This document shows, in pieces, positions 26,160 to 34,694 of a DNA stretch of 64,000 bases. The stretch lies in assembly GCA_049520515.1 (NCBI GenBank), contig JBEKPS010000007.1, positions 62,001-126,000 of the forward strand, given 5' to 3'. The stretch comes from JAFAMS01 sp049520515. Lineage in GTDB: Bacteria > Vulcanimicrobiota > Vulcanimicrobiia > Vulcanimicrobiales > Vulcanimicrobiaceae. The translations under genes and the position numbers were made by a program. The number at the start of each line of letters is the position of its first letter. Position 1 is the stretch's first letter. The notes beneath the pieces are model-generated. The model had not been told where the DNA came from, ran no database searches, and saw only the letters and a program-made list of their open reading frames with translations.

Positions 26160-27392
26160 ATGAACGCACGTAGGGGTTGGTTCGTCTCGTCCATTGTCGC
26201 GGTTGTAGCCCTGTGTTTGGCTACGATCGTGCCGGCGACCGGACAAAGTGTTCCGGGTGTAACAAGCACGCAGATTCTTTTGGGCGGCGTCCATCCGTAT
26301 AGCGGACCGGCGTCGGCATACAGCTCGATCGGAAAAGGCGCGAAGGCCTATTTCGATTACATCAACGACGCCAAAGGCGGCGTCTATGGCCGAAAGGTCA
26401 TCTACAAAGATCTCGACGACGGCTACAATCCGCCGCAATCGCTGACGCTTACCAAACAGCTCGTCGAACAAGATCACGTGTTCGCAATGTTCAACCCGCT
26501 CGGGACGCCGGTGAACATCGTGCTGCGTCCGTATCTGAACGATAATAAGGTTCCGCAGCTCTTCGTTTCGACGGGCGCGACCACGTGGGCAATGGATTCG
26601 GCCAAGTTCCCGTGGACGATCGGTTGGCAACCCGATTATCAAGCTGAATCGATCGTCTACGCGAAATATTTGCTGCAACACGATCCAAATGCAAAGATCG
26701 GCGTCATCTATCAGAACGACGATTACGGTCAGGACTATCTCAACGGCTTGAACAAAGGCCTCGGCGCGAAGTCGAGCATGGTTATCAAGGCGGTCAGCTA
26801 CGAGACGACCGATCCCGACGTGAAGTCGCAGATCGCGACGCTCAAAGCCAGCGGCGCGGATACGGTCTTCATCTTCGCAACGCCGAAGTTCAGCGCACAG
26901 TCGCTGGCCTCCATCAGTCAACTCTCGTGGAAGCCGGCCGTCTATCTGAACGTCGTCTCGAACTCGCAATCCGTCATGCGCGCCGCGACGCAGCAAGGCG
27001 GCGCAGCAGCCACGAACGGCGTGATCTCGATTCAATATCTCAAAGACCCGAGCGATCCCGCGCTCCAAAACGATCCGGGCGTAAAACTCGAACACGACAT
27101 TTTGGCCAAGTACGCTCCGGGTTCGGATCCGAGCGACGGATTCTACCTGTACGGCATGGGTGCAGCATTCACGATGCTCGACACGCTGACGAAGGCCGGC
27201 AAGAATCTCACGCGCGAAGGCGTGATGCAGGCGGCGCTCCACCTGCACGAGACGAACAATCCGTTCGTTCTGCCTGGGATGGTCATCGAAACGAGTCCGG
27301 AGGATCATTTCCCGATCCGTCAGATGCAGCTCTCGCGCTACACCGACGGCAAGTGGGTAAACTTCGGAGCGTTGATGTCAGCACGTAAGTAA
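26160..27392 (+). CDS. Branched-chain amino-acid-type ABC transporter substrate-binding protein (LivK-like)
   Basis: 410 residues. A signal peptide (MNARRGWFVSSIVAVVALCLATIVPATG) is followed by a two-lobed periplasmic binding protein of the Leu/Ile/Val type (ILLGGVHPYSGPASAYSSIG, GKGAKAYFDYINDAKGGVYG, KIGVIYQNDDYGQDYLNG). Purine-rich GGAGGGGGAAGAGG before the ATG is a strong ribosome site. No permease or ATPase gene lies in the window, so the partner genes are elsewhere or it is an orphan receptor. Cotranscribed with the acyl-CoA ligase 15 bases downstream, so a carboxylic-acid ligand is likely. Confidence 0.88.
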   Translation: MNARRGWFVSSIVAVVALCLATIVPATGQSVPGVTSTQILLGGVHPYSGPASAYSSIGKGAKAYFDYINDAKGGVYGRKVIYKDLDDGYNPPQSLTLTKQLVEQDHVFAMFNPLGTPVNIVLRPYLNDNKVPQLFVSTGATTWAMDSAKFPWTIGWQPDYQAESIVYAKYLLQHDPNAKIGVIYQNDDYGQDYLNGLNKGLGAKSSMVIKAVSYETTDPDVKSQIATLKASGADTVFIFATPKFSAQSLASISQLSWKPAVYLNVVSNSQSVMRAATQQGGAAATNGVISIQYLKDPSDPALQNDPGVKLEHDILAKYAPGSDPSDGFYLYGMGAAFTMLDTLTKAGKNLTREGVMQAALHLHETNNPFVLPGMVIETSPEDHFPIRQMQLSRYTDGKWVNFGALMSARK

Positions 27393-27407
27393 AAGGAAAA
27401 ACGCCTC

Positions 27408-29027
27408 GTGTTCGGGCTGATGATGGACGCGCCGCTGATGATCAGCTCTCTCCTCTCGTACGGCGCGAAATGGCATAGTGACGTTGAGATCGTCACACGG
27501 ACGGTAGAAGGGCCGATTCACCGGTACGGATACGGTGAGGCGGCCCGCCGTACGGCGCAGCTCGCACACGCGCTGCGCGCACTCGGTGTTGAACCGGGCG
27601 ATCGCGTAGCGACGCTCGCCTGGAACACCCATCGCCACTTCGAACTCTACTACGGCGTCTCGGGGATCGGCGTGGTGCTGCACACGGCGAATCCGCGTTT
27701 ACACCCCGCGCAGATCGCCTATATCATCGAGCACGCGCAGGACCGGTTCGTCTTTTCGGATCTGACCTTCGTACCGATACTCGAGGCGATCGCGCCGCTT
27801 CTGAAATCCGTGCGTGGCTACGTGATTCTCACGGGCGAGTCGACGATGCCGAAGACATCGCTGCCGAATGTGTACTGTTACGAAACGCTGTTGAGCGCGC
27901 AACCCGATAGCATCGACTGGCCCGTCTTCGACGAGCGTACGGCGTCGTCGCTGTGTTACACATCGGGGACGACCGGCGATCCGAAAGGCGTGATGTACAG
28001 TCATCGCTCGACGGTTTTGCATGCACTGTCCGCGGCAGGTGTCGATCAAAATCGGCGCATCGATGGAAGAAACTGTGCGCTGCCGATGGTTCCGATGTTT
28101 CACGTTAACGGCTGGGGAATTCCGTACTCGGCGCCGATCATGGGCACCAAGCTCGTCTTCGTGGGCGCAGGCTACGAAGGCAAGCAGATTTACGATCTGA
28201 TGGAAGCCGAGGGCGTGAAGACTGCGGGCGGCGTTCCGGCAATCTGGCAACGCGTCTTGAACTATGTCGAAGAAAACGGATTGCAGTTCACAACGCTCCA
28301 TGCGATGCGCGTCGGCGGATCTGCGGCACCGCCATCGATGATCGAAGCCTTCGAGAAGCGTGGCGTTGAAGTTGCGCAAGGCTGGGGAATGACGGAAGCG
28401 AGCCCGGTTTGCACGACCGGCTGTCTACCGAGCGAGATTCGTGAATCGCCGGACGTCCGCAAATATCAGGCGATGGCCGGCCACGTTCTCTACGGCGTCG
28501 ACATGAAGATCGTCGATCCCGTAGGCGAGACGCTGCCGAACGACGGCGTTGCGCAAGGCGAGCTCTGCATTCGCGGGCCGTGGATCGCGAGCGCGTACTA
28601 CGATAATCCGGCAGCGACCGAACAATCGTTTACGAAAGACGGCTGGTTTCGTACCGGCGACATCGTGACGATCAGCCCGAGCGGTTACTTAACGATCACC
28701 GATCGCGCCAAAGATCTGATCAAATCGGGCGGCGAGTGGATCAGCTCGATCGATTTGGAAAACGCTGCGCTTGCTCATCCAGACATCGTTGAAGTCGCTG
28801 CGATCGCGATGCCGAGCATCGAGTGGGGTGAACGCCCGATGCTGGTCGTGCGGCAACGTGCCGGCAGCAACGTCGATCGCGACGCGATCATCGCGTTCCT
28901 CAAACCGAAAGTCGCGAACTGGTGGCTTCCCGACGAAATCGTTTTCGTCGACGAGCTGCCATACACCGCAACCGGCAAAGTCTCGAAGAAAACACTCCGC
29001 GAGAAGTACGCTACGGCGTCCGTGTAG
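27408..29027 (+). CDS. Medium/long-chain fatty-acid-CoA ligase-like AMP-binding enzyme
   Basis: 539 residues, GTG start. Adenylate-forming motifs: SSLCYTSGTTGDPKGVMYSHRS (P-loop), PMFHVNGWGIPY, GWGMTEASPV, and FRTGDIVTISPSGYL with DRAKDLIKSGGEW. The C-terminal catalytic Lys is in YTATGKVSKKTLRE. It activates a carboxylic acid to its acyl-CoA through an acyl-adenylate in the cytosol. Coupled to the binding protein upstream, it would feed the two acyl-CoA dehydrogenases of the cluster. The 3' end overlaps the convergent deacetylase by 17 bases. Confidence 0.92.
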   Translation: MFGLMMDAPLMISSLLSYGAKWHSDVEIVTRTVEGPIHRYGYGEAARRTAQLAHALRALGVEPGDRVATLAWNTHRHFELYYGVSGIGVVLHTANPRLHPAQIAYIIEHAQDRFVFSDLTFVPILEAIAPLLKSVRGYVILTGESTMPKTSLPNVYCYETLLSAQPDSIDWPVFDERTASSLCYTSGTTGDPKGVMYSHRSTVLHALSAAGVDQNRRIDGRNCALPMVPMFHVNGWGIPYSAPIMGTKLVFVGAGYEGKQIYDLMEAEGVKTAGGVPAIWQRVLNYVEENGLQFTTLHAMRVGGSAAPPSMIEAFEKRGVEVAQGWGMTEASPVCTTGCLPSEIRESPDVRKYQAMAGHVLYGVDMKIVDPVGETLPNDGVAQGELCIRGPWIASAYYDNPAATEQSFTKDGWFRTGDIVTISPSGYLTITDRAKDLIKSGGEWISSIDLENAALAHPDIVEVAAIAMPSIEWGERPMLVVRQRAGSNVDRDAIIAFLKPKVANWWLPDEIVFVDELPYTATGKVSKKTLREKYATASV

Positions 29028-29892
29028 CTTGGAGCGGCTCCGGTAAGGGCGATTCCTTAATCGGCAACCGCCCCTCGGCGAGCAGCTTTTCACAATGGGC
29101 CGTCACGCCTTCGATCGTCGTCCACCACACGCCGTCGAAGCCTTTGATATGCGTGATGAGGCGGTCGATCGTCTTCATCGTGACGTGACGGCCCGAGACG
29201 AACGGGTGCAGCGTCAGCACGTAACACGCGCCGTCTTCTTCGTACATGCCGTTGAATTCATCCGACCAGAAGCGAAAGACGGTCTCGGGATCGGCCAGCG
29301 CTTTGTCGCGGTTGGCGCGCGTGTGCGCCCAGTATTCTGCATCGTCCAGTGCCCATTGAATCGGAATCTCGATCAACGGTCCGGCCGGCGTGTCGAGCGC
29401 GTACGGCGATTCGTCGTCCATCAGGCTCGAATCGGAGCGGCATCCGTGCCGCACGAGAATTTCCGGTGTGCGGCGATTGAGTTCCCAGCCCGGCGCACGA
29501 TAGAGCGTCGGCGTATAGCCGCACCGATCGCTCAGAATCTCTTTCGAGAGGCGGAGAACTTCGTTTTCTTGCTGTTCGTCGAGCAGCTCGAGCGCTTCGT
29601 GCATGTGGCCGTGCAAGCCGACCGGATATTCCGCGCGCACGAACGCCTCGACGACCTCCGGATGAATCATCGCGATGTACGACGGCACGTAGAACGTGCC
29701 GGGGATGCCGTGCCGTTCGAGCATGCGCAGGATACGCCACACGCCGACTTGCGGACCGAACATGCGCTGATGCAGTTCGCCGAGCTGATTCCGGGACCGA
29801 TCGGGGACGCGAAAATACAGCGCCGATTCGCCGTCGACGTCCCACGTGAGACAAACGGCGATGCGCTTTCCGTCAGGCCACGGAAACGGCAT
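29011..29892 (-). CDS. Polysaccharide deacetylase-family (CE4/PuuE-like) hydrolase
   Basis: 293 residues, no signal peptide, so cytosolic. NodB-fold metal-site motifs: LTWDVDGE (Asp-Asp), HGHMHE (metal His residues), RAPGWELN, and a late TLHPFVSGR. A cytosolic CE4 enzyme of this shape resembles allantoinase PuuE and other cyclic-amide hydrolases rather than cell-wall deacetylases, so the substrate may be a small amide (inference). Its ATG overlaps the stop of the TRAP binding-protein gene (TAATG), indicating co-translation and a shared substrate. Confidence 0.8.
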   Translation of the reverse strand: MPFPWPDGKRIAVCLTWDVDGESALYFRVPDRSRNQLGELHQRMFGPQVGVWRILRMLERHGIPGTFYVPSYIAMIHPEVVEAFVRAEYPVGLHGHMHEALELLDEQQENEVLRLSKEILSDRCGYTPTLYRAPGWELNRRTPEILVRHGCRSDSSLMDDESPYALDTPAGPLIEIPIQWALDDAEYWAHTRANRDKALADPETVFRFWSDEFNGMYEEDGACYVLTLHPFVSGRHVTMKTIDRLITHIKGFDGVWWTTIEGVTAHCEKLLAEGRLPIKESPLPEPLQATRTP

Positions 29893-30899
29893 TAGGTCAG
29901 CTTGCCGACGGCCTTCTCGAGCAATCTCCAGGGTTCGTCGCCGTACAGATTCTTTTGCTGATCGTAGAAGCCCGATTCGCGCAGCTTAGCCTTGAACGTG
30001 TCGCGGTTAACATTGTTGAAGGTGAGGCCTTCTTGCGTGAGCTTCGGTTGAAGCGTGGCATTGAGGTTTTCGACATCAGCGCGTTGCAGAAGCGCCGTCT
30101 CATTCATATTACGTTCGAGCGTATCGAAGACGTCTTTCGGAAGTGAATCCTTCGCGGCTGAATTCATGACCATCCAATAGCCGGCCCACATGTGGTTCGA
30201 GATCGAGCAGAACTTTTGAACCTCGTACAGCTTGTACGTCTCGATGATTGCGAGAGAATTTTCTTGCCCGTCCATAACGCGGGTCTGCAGCGCCGTATAC
30301 ATCTCTTTGGAGTCTACCGGCGAAGGCGACGCGCCAATTGCTTTGAACATTGCAATCGCTACGGGACTCGCAGGGACTCGGATCTTGAAACCGAGCATGT
30401 CGCTCGCTTGCGTGATGGGCTTTGTGCTCGTCGTGATCTCGCGCACGCCGTTGTCCCAGATCTTTGCGAAGGTGTACATGCCTGTCTTAGGCGTTTGATT
30501 GCGAATGTACGTGCCGAGCGGCCCGTCCATTGCAGCGAAACCCTGCTTCGCATCGTTGAACGCGAAGCCAACGTTGCTGATTGCAGCGACCGGCACGACG
30601 TTCGCGAGTACGTTATCGGGCGCGCACCAAATCTGCAGCGCTCCTGAGCGCGTCTGCGTCATCATCTGACTATCGCCGCCGAGAATGCTGTTCGGGAAAA
30701 CCTGAAGTTCGAGCCGTCCGTTCGTTTGCGCGCGGACCTTGTCGACCATCGCCTTGAGCCGAACGTTCGTCGGATGCGTTTCGGGGTTGTCTGTCCCGAT
30801 TTTCATCGTGAATTCGGCGGCCTCGCCGCGAAAGCGTACGAAATTGACGGCCAGCGCTGTTGCAGCCGTGGAGGCAAGGAAGCGGCGTCTGTTTTGCAT
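29892..30899 (-). CDS. TRAP transporter substrate-binding protein (DctP family), orphan
   Basis: 335 residues from the ATG at 30899; the frame extends upstream but the export signal begins here (MQNRRRFLASTAATALAVNF, Tat-like). DctP features include KIGTDNPETHPTNVRLKAM, VRAQTNGRLELQVFPNSILGG, GFKIRVPASPVAIAMFKAIG and ALQTRVMDGQEN. It binds an organic acid in the periplasm. The membrane subunits DctQ/DctM are not beside it; another TRAP set lies at 47975-50883. The downstream deacetylase is translationally coupled. Confidence 0.88.
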   Translation of the reverse strand: MQNRRRFLASTAATALAVNFVRFRGEAAEFTMKIGTDNPETHPTNVRLKAMVDKVRAQTNGRLELQVFPNSILGGDSQMMTQTRSGALQIWCAPDNVLANVVPVAAISNVGFAFNDAKQGFAAMDGPLGTYIRNQTPKTGMYTFAKIWDNGVREITTSTKPITQASDMLGFKIRVPASPVAIAMFKAIGASPSPVDSKEMYTALQTRVMDGQENSLAIIETYKLYEVQKFCSISNHMWAGYWMVMNSAAKDSLPKDVFDTLERNMNETALLQRADVENLNATLQPKLTQEGLTFNNVNRDTFKAKLRESGFYDQQKNLYGDEPWRLLEKAVGKLT

Positions 30900-30958
30900 G
30901 GCGCGCTGGCCTTCCGCGCTCCGCAAGTAGCCGCCTCCCCGAAGTCGAAGGCACGAAC

Positions 30959-31552
30959 ATGATGGTGATTGCGGCTTTACTGGCCGGTGCATTGGCGCAG
31001 GCATCGTTGCAGCCATATCAACCACTCGTATCGGGAGCACGCTACGTCTACAGCTGCTCGGGCGGAATGTCGGCGGTGCGTACGATTGCCGGCGGTTCGA
31101 TCAACGGCGTCTCCGGTTTTGCGAACATGCTCTCGCTGACGATTCCCGGCCAACCCAGCGTGCAATTCGGCGAGCTGCAAACGAACGATTCGCAAGGGAC
31201 CAAAACGGGCGGCTGGCTTTTCGCGCCGACATATCCGAGCGTGCAAATCAATCCGCCGCAGCTCGAGCTTCCGATCAATCCGGTCCTCGGCCAGAATCTT
31301 TCGCTGCCGGATGGTTACGGCGGGACGATCACCGTTACGTATGCAGGCTTGGCCACGGTGACGGGCTACGCCAGAGTGTACACCGGGGTGGCCGTTTTCA
31401 AAGAAACCGATAGCGGGCATCCGCCGGTACCTTTCCCGCGTACCGTGTACATGGTGAAGGGAATTGGTGAAGTGCAAACCGATCTCGCCGCATCGCAAGC
31501 GCTGAACTTGCCCGCGACGACCTGTACGCTCGCATCGTACAGTATTCCGTGA
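30959..31552 (+). CDS. Secreted protein of unknown function
   Basis: 197 residues from the ATG at 30959 (MMVIAALLAGALAQ, short signal peptide). The mature protein is beta-rich (SGARYVYSCSGGMSA, GYGGTITVTYAGLATVTGYARVYTG) with two Cys that could form a disulfide. No family recognised. Its stop overlaps the GTG start of the next secreted protein (GTGA at 31549), so both may act together in the envelope. Confidence 0.6.
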   Translation: MMVIAALLAGALAQASLQPYQPLVSGARYVYSCSGGMSAVRTIAGGSINGVSGFANMLSLTIPGQPSVQFGELQTNDSQGTKTGGWLFAPTYPSVQINPPQLELPINPVLGQNLSLPDGYGGTITVTYAGLATVTGYARVYTGVAVFKETDSGHPPVPFPRTVYMVKGIGEVQTDLAASQALNLPATTCTLASYSIP

Positions 31553-32619
31553 AACTTCAGGCCTGGGCCGGAGCGATCGTTGCGATTCTGCTGATCGCGA
31601 AACTCGCCGCGGCGCAGACCACCTTGCCGAATCCGGCGGTGAATGCCCCGGACCAATTGGCGTGGGCTCTGTTTCTGCAGGTCAATGCTGACGTGTCGAC
31701 GCCCGGTAACAATGACGCGCTGTTCGAGACCTGGCCGAACGACGGCGACACGTTTAGGCTCGAACCGGCGCGGTTCGTGCGCGAACATCATCCGCTGCGT
31801 CTCTCGCCGCAGGCGCTCGTCGTTGCACACGACCCCAGTCTAGAGGGCGCCGGTGAAGAAACGAATCGCAATCAAGCCGCGTACGACTTCATCGTAGAGA
31901 ATCACTTATATTCGGTACGTGGCTTGCAGGCCGCGTTCGGAAAGACGCTGCGCTTCCCGGTCGATGCCGTCGAGGTAAAGGCCAACTGGTATCCGGTCGA
32001 GCGCATTCCCGGATACAGCGGCGCTCCGTCGGAGGCGTATCGCATCTATCACGTGAGCAAGGACTCAAGCGGGCACGCGTACGCACTCGCTTCAATGCAC
32101 GTCATTTCGAAAGCCGTTCCAAATTGGACGTGGGCGACATTCGAGCATGAGAACACTCCGGCGCGCTGCGATACCCTCGGTTGCGCCGATACCTTCGGTG
32201 CGCAAACACCGTTCGTTGCCGCGAATGCAGCTCGCAACGCGGGTTACGCTCCGTGTCAGCATACGGCCACCTTAAGTGCGCTGTTCGCGCACGCGAAGAT
32301 CGATCCGGCTTTTGCGCACTATTGTCTCAAAGGGACGCAGAGTGACTTCACCGACACAACCGGCGTCGCGGTGCGTCTGGGCAACTCCGTTACCGAGAAC
32401 GGATTCGTCGCGCAGTCATCGTGCATGACGTGTCACGCGCGCGCAGCCTTCGATCGCAACGGAAAAATGACGTCCTTCGGCGGATTCGACCCGTCCGGAA
32501 ATTCGTTCGTCGGCGCGGTCAACCCGGCGTGGTTTTGGTCGCCGGATAATGCGACGCGGATCGCGACGCAAGCCGACTTCGTCTGGTCCATCCCGTTCTT
32601 TGCGGTTGACGACCGCTAG
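31549..32619 (+). CDS. Secreted protein with a C-terminal CxxCH haem motif
   Basis: 356 residues, GTG start overlapping the upstream stop. Signal peptide (KLQAWAGAIVAILLIAKLAAAQ). Near residue 290 is SSCMTCHARA, a CxxCH motif fitting covalent c-type haem attachment. Two further Cys pairs (CDTLGCADTF, APCQHTATL) may form disulfides. It resembles cytochrome-c-family proteins of unknown function; a single haem is predicted. Periplasmic. Its TAG overlaps the convergent small zinc protein stop (CTAG). Confidence 0.65.
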   Translation: MKLQAWAGAIVAILLIAKLAAAQTTLPNPAVNAPDQLAWALFLQVNADVSTPGNNDALFETWPNDGDTFRLEPARFVREHHPLRLSPQALVVAHDPSLEGAGEETNRNQAAYDFIVENHLYSVRGLQAAFGKTLRFPVDAVEVKANWYPVERIPGYSGAPSEAYRIYHVSKDSSGHAYALASMHVISKAVPNWTWATFEHENTPARCDTLGCADTFGAQTPFVAANAARNAGYAPCQHTATLSALFAHAKIDPAFAHYCLKGTQSDFTDTTGVAVRLGNSVTENGFVAQSSCMTCHARAAFDRNGKMTSFGGFDPSGNSFVGAVNPAWFWSPDNATRIATQADFVWSIPFFAVDDR

Positions 32620-32780
32620 CTTTTCGGACCCTCGCACTCGACCAACTCTTCGCCGCAGTTGAAGCAATGATCGTCGTTCGATTCGGCGCATGCCTTGCAA
32701 AACGCGTGGCTGTATTCACAGAGCATGACGCTCTCCTCGCCGATCAGCGACTTGCCGCACTTATCGCAGGTCTGTTGCAT
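32616..32780 (-). CDS. Small cysteine-rich zinc-binding protein (DUF1272-like)
   Basis: 54 residues. It starts MQQTCDKCGKSL and continues with CEYSHAFCKACAE, HCFNCGEELVEC: nine cysteines and two histidines arranged as treble-clef/zinc-ribbon knuckles, like DUF1272. It probably binds one or two zinc ions; role unknown. It begins three bases after the stop of the putative selenoprotein gene, so it is very likely in the same operon. Confidence 0.75.
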   Translation of the reverse strand: MQQTCDKCGKSLIGEESVMLCEYSHAFCKACAESNDDHCFNCGEELVECEGPKS

Positions 32781-32783
32781 CGC

Positions 32784-33386
32784 TTACGCTCGCAGTAACC
32801 GAACCAGATTTTCGGGCGTCTGCATCCCGACGACTGCCATGCGATTGGGCCACGCCATCGCGGGAACACCGGTCACGCCGGCACGATGCGAGGCGCCGAT
32901 GAAATCGTCAACCGCCTTCGCAAAGCGATGCTCGGCCCACGCGCTCTCGACATCGGATGCGGATGCGCCATAACGCTCGGCAATTGGGATGATCGTTGCC
33001 GGCTTTGCGATGTCGGCCTGCTCGGTGAAGAACGCGCGCGAGACGTCGTGATGAAACTTGCCGGATGCATCGTCACCGCCGAGCGAACGAATCAGCTCCG
33101 CCGTCTCAAGTGCAAAGCGCGAATTATAATTGCGCGAAGGCGGATCGATTGGAAGACCGACCATTTGCGCCGTGCGAATTAGGCGGTCGCGAATTGCAGG
33201 CCATGCCTCCGGCGGAAAGGGTTTTGGCGCGCCCTCCGGCGGCGTCTCAGGATGAAGCTCAAAGGGAAGCCAGCGCAGCGTTGCGTCGAGCTCCCGTGCA
33301 GCTTGTTCGGCCCAGACCGAGCCGAGATAGCAGTACGGTCAAACAACGTCCGACCAAATGTTGATGATGCGCGATTCGGGATTCAT
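32784..33386 (-). CDS. Putative selenoprotein: FrnE/DsbA-family thiol oxidoreductase with in-frame TGA (Sec16)
   Basis: Reading through one TGA (33341-33339) gives 200 residues of a FrnE/2-hydroxychromene-2-carboxylate isomerase-type DsbA protein. The N-terminus is MNPESRIINIWSDVV-U-PYCYLG. The family motif there is WSDxxCPxCYxG, so the TGA falls exactly on the first Cys of the CxxC active site, leaving UPYC. The rest of the fold is intact (WLPFELHPE, a helical insert, cis-Pro loop GVTGVPAM). A SECIS-like hairpin follows at 33307-33325. The ATG overlaps the upstream stop (ATGA). It probably catalyses thiol-disulfide or reductive chemistry in the cytosol (no signal peptide). A conventional caller would give only 32784-33164. 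Confidence 0.8.
33307..33325 (-). promoter_or_regulatory. Bacterial SECIS-like hairpin
   Basis: The minus strand reads TCGGCTC-GGTCT-GGGCCGA: a seven-base-pair stem (one G-U pair) closing a GGUCU loop. It begins 13 bases after the TGA and places the loop GG 21-22 bases downstream. The apical GGUCU loop and this spacing match what is known of bacterial SECIS elements bound by SelB (E. coli fdhF type). The element lies inside the coding frame, as in bacteria. Confidence 0.7.
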
Positions 33387-33616
33387 TTCGCGCCGTACGT
33401 GTATGAGGCGGGCTTCCATTCACAGACGCTGCCGTCGCGCATCACGAACGATTCGCAACCATCGACTTCCGGATTGAAGTCTTCGTTGAGGGTCTTGGTG
33501 CCCGTCCAATCGACGTTGCTGTCCTGGCGCGCTGCGGCCCGAGCTTTCTGATATGAAAACTGAGGAGACTTGGTCAAGGCGTTGAGTGCGCGAACGAGAG
33601 TCTGTGCCTGCGTCAT
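33383..33616 (-). CDS. Small hypothetical protein upstream of the putative selenoprotein
   Basis: 77 residues, ATG at 33616, starting MTQAQTLVRALNALTK. The second half is acidic with two Cys (DGCESFVMRDGSVCEW). No family recognised; no signal peptide or membrane helix. Its TGA overlaps the ATG of the FrnE-like gene, so the two are co-translated and probably work together. Divergent from the LLM oxidoreductase, with about 15 bases between starts. Confidence 0.6.
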   Translation of the reverse strand: MTQAQTLVRALNALTKSPQFSYQKARAAARQDSNVDWTGTKTLNEDFNPEVDGCESFVMRDGSVCEWKPASYTYGAK

Positions 33617-33631
33617 CCGTCCGATTGTAGC

Positions 33632-34636
33632 ATGAAATATTTTTCAATTCTCGATCTCGTGCCGATCCGCAAAGGCGGAACGCCGGGTGAAGCGCTGGCG
33701 CGCACGATCGAGCTCGCCCAGCAGGCAGAGCAGTGGGGCTATCACCGCTACTGGGTGGCGGAACATCACAACATGCCGGGTATCGGTAGCGCCGCAACCT
33801 CGGTCGTGATTGCGGCCGTCGCCGGCGCGACGAAGACGATGCGCATCGGCTCGGGCGGGGTGATGCTGCCGAATCACGCGCCCCTCGTGATCGCAGAGCA
33901 ATTTGGAACGCTCGAAGCGCTCTACCCCGGACGAATTGATCTCGGCCTCGGACGCGCGCCGGGGACCGACATGATCACGTCGCGCGCGTTACGGCGCGAC
34001 CTCTCGACGACGTCGGATCGCTTTCCAAACGACGTGCTCGAGCTGCAAGGTTTTCTTACTGAAGGTTTCCCGCAGCACGGGATTCAGGCCGTACCCGGAA
34101 CCGGTGCGAACACGCCGATCTGGTTGTTGGGGTCAAGTTTGTTTAGCGCACAACTCGCTGCGGAGCTCGGCCTGCCGTTCGGTTTTGCGTCGCACTTCGC
34201 GCCGGATCTCTTGCTCGATGCGTTGCAGATTTATCGCGACACGTTCCAACCATCCGCACAGTTAGCGCAGCCGTACACCATGCCGGCGGTTCCGGTCATC
34301 GTCGCAGATACGGATGAAGAAGCGCGGCGGTTGTTGACGTCATCGCAACAGGCAACGGCGAATCTCGTGCGCGGCAAACCTGGTCAACTTCCCGAACCCG
34401 TCGACGTCGCGCAAATGGAGCAGCTCCTTTCACCTGAAGAGCGTGCAAGCGTTGCGCATCGCCAGATGTATGCAGCGGTCGGTTCACCCTCAACGGTTCG
34501 CGAGCGCATTTCGACGTTCATGAAACGCACGCAAGCTGACGAGTTGATGATTACGTCGATGATCTACGATCAAGAGGCTCGTCTGCATTCGTTCGAGCTC
34601 GCAGCAAATGTGCTGAGCGCGTTGACAATTTCTTAA
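33632..34636 (+). CDS. LLM-class flavin-dependent oxidoreductase (luciferase-like)
   Basis: 334 residues. It starts MKYFSILDLVPIRKGG and has family motifs GYHRYWVAEHHNMPGIGS, RIGSGGVMLPNHAPLVIAEQFGTLEALYPGRIDLGLGRAPG, and GSPSTVRERIS near the end. This is the bacterial luciferase-like TIM barrel using FMNH2 or F420; the AEHH motif is typical of the large MsnO8/YhbW-like subgroup. Substrate unknown, cytosolic. Confidence 0.88.
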   Translation: MKYFSILDLVPIRKGGTPGEALARTIELAQQAEQWGYHRYWVAEHHNMPGIGSAATSVVIAAVAGATKTMRIGSGGVMLPNHAPLVIAEQFGTLEALYPGRIDLGLGRAPGTDMITSRALRRDLSTTSDRFPNDVLELQGFLTEGFPQHGIQAVPGTGANTPIWLLGSSLFSAQLAAELGLPFGFASHFAPDLLLDALQIYRDTFQPSAQLAQPYTMPAVPVIVADTDEEARRLLTSSQQATANLVRGKPGQLPEPVDVAQMEQLLSPEERASVAHRQMYAAVGSPSTVRERISTFMKRTQADELMITSMIYDQEARLHSFELAANVLSALTIS

Positions 34637-34694
34637 CTTTCGTTCCCAGCAAACTCTAAGTGCAGTCCGAGGAGAAGATTGTAGACTCCGTTGC

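Noticed and set aside
32784..33164. FrnE-like protein as a short ORF starting at GTG/ATG 33164
   Set aside because: The N-terminal thioredoxin part is fully encoded upstream, interrupted only by one TGA at the active-site position.
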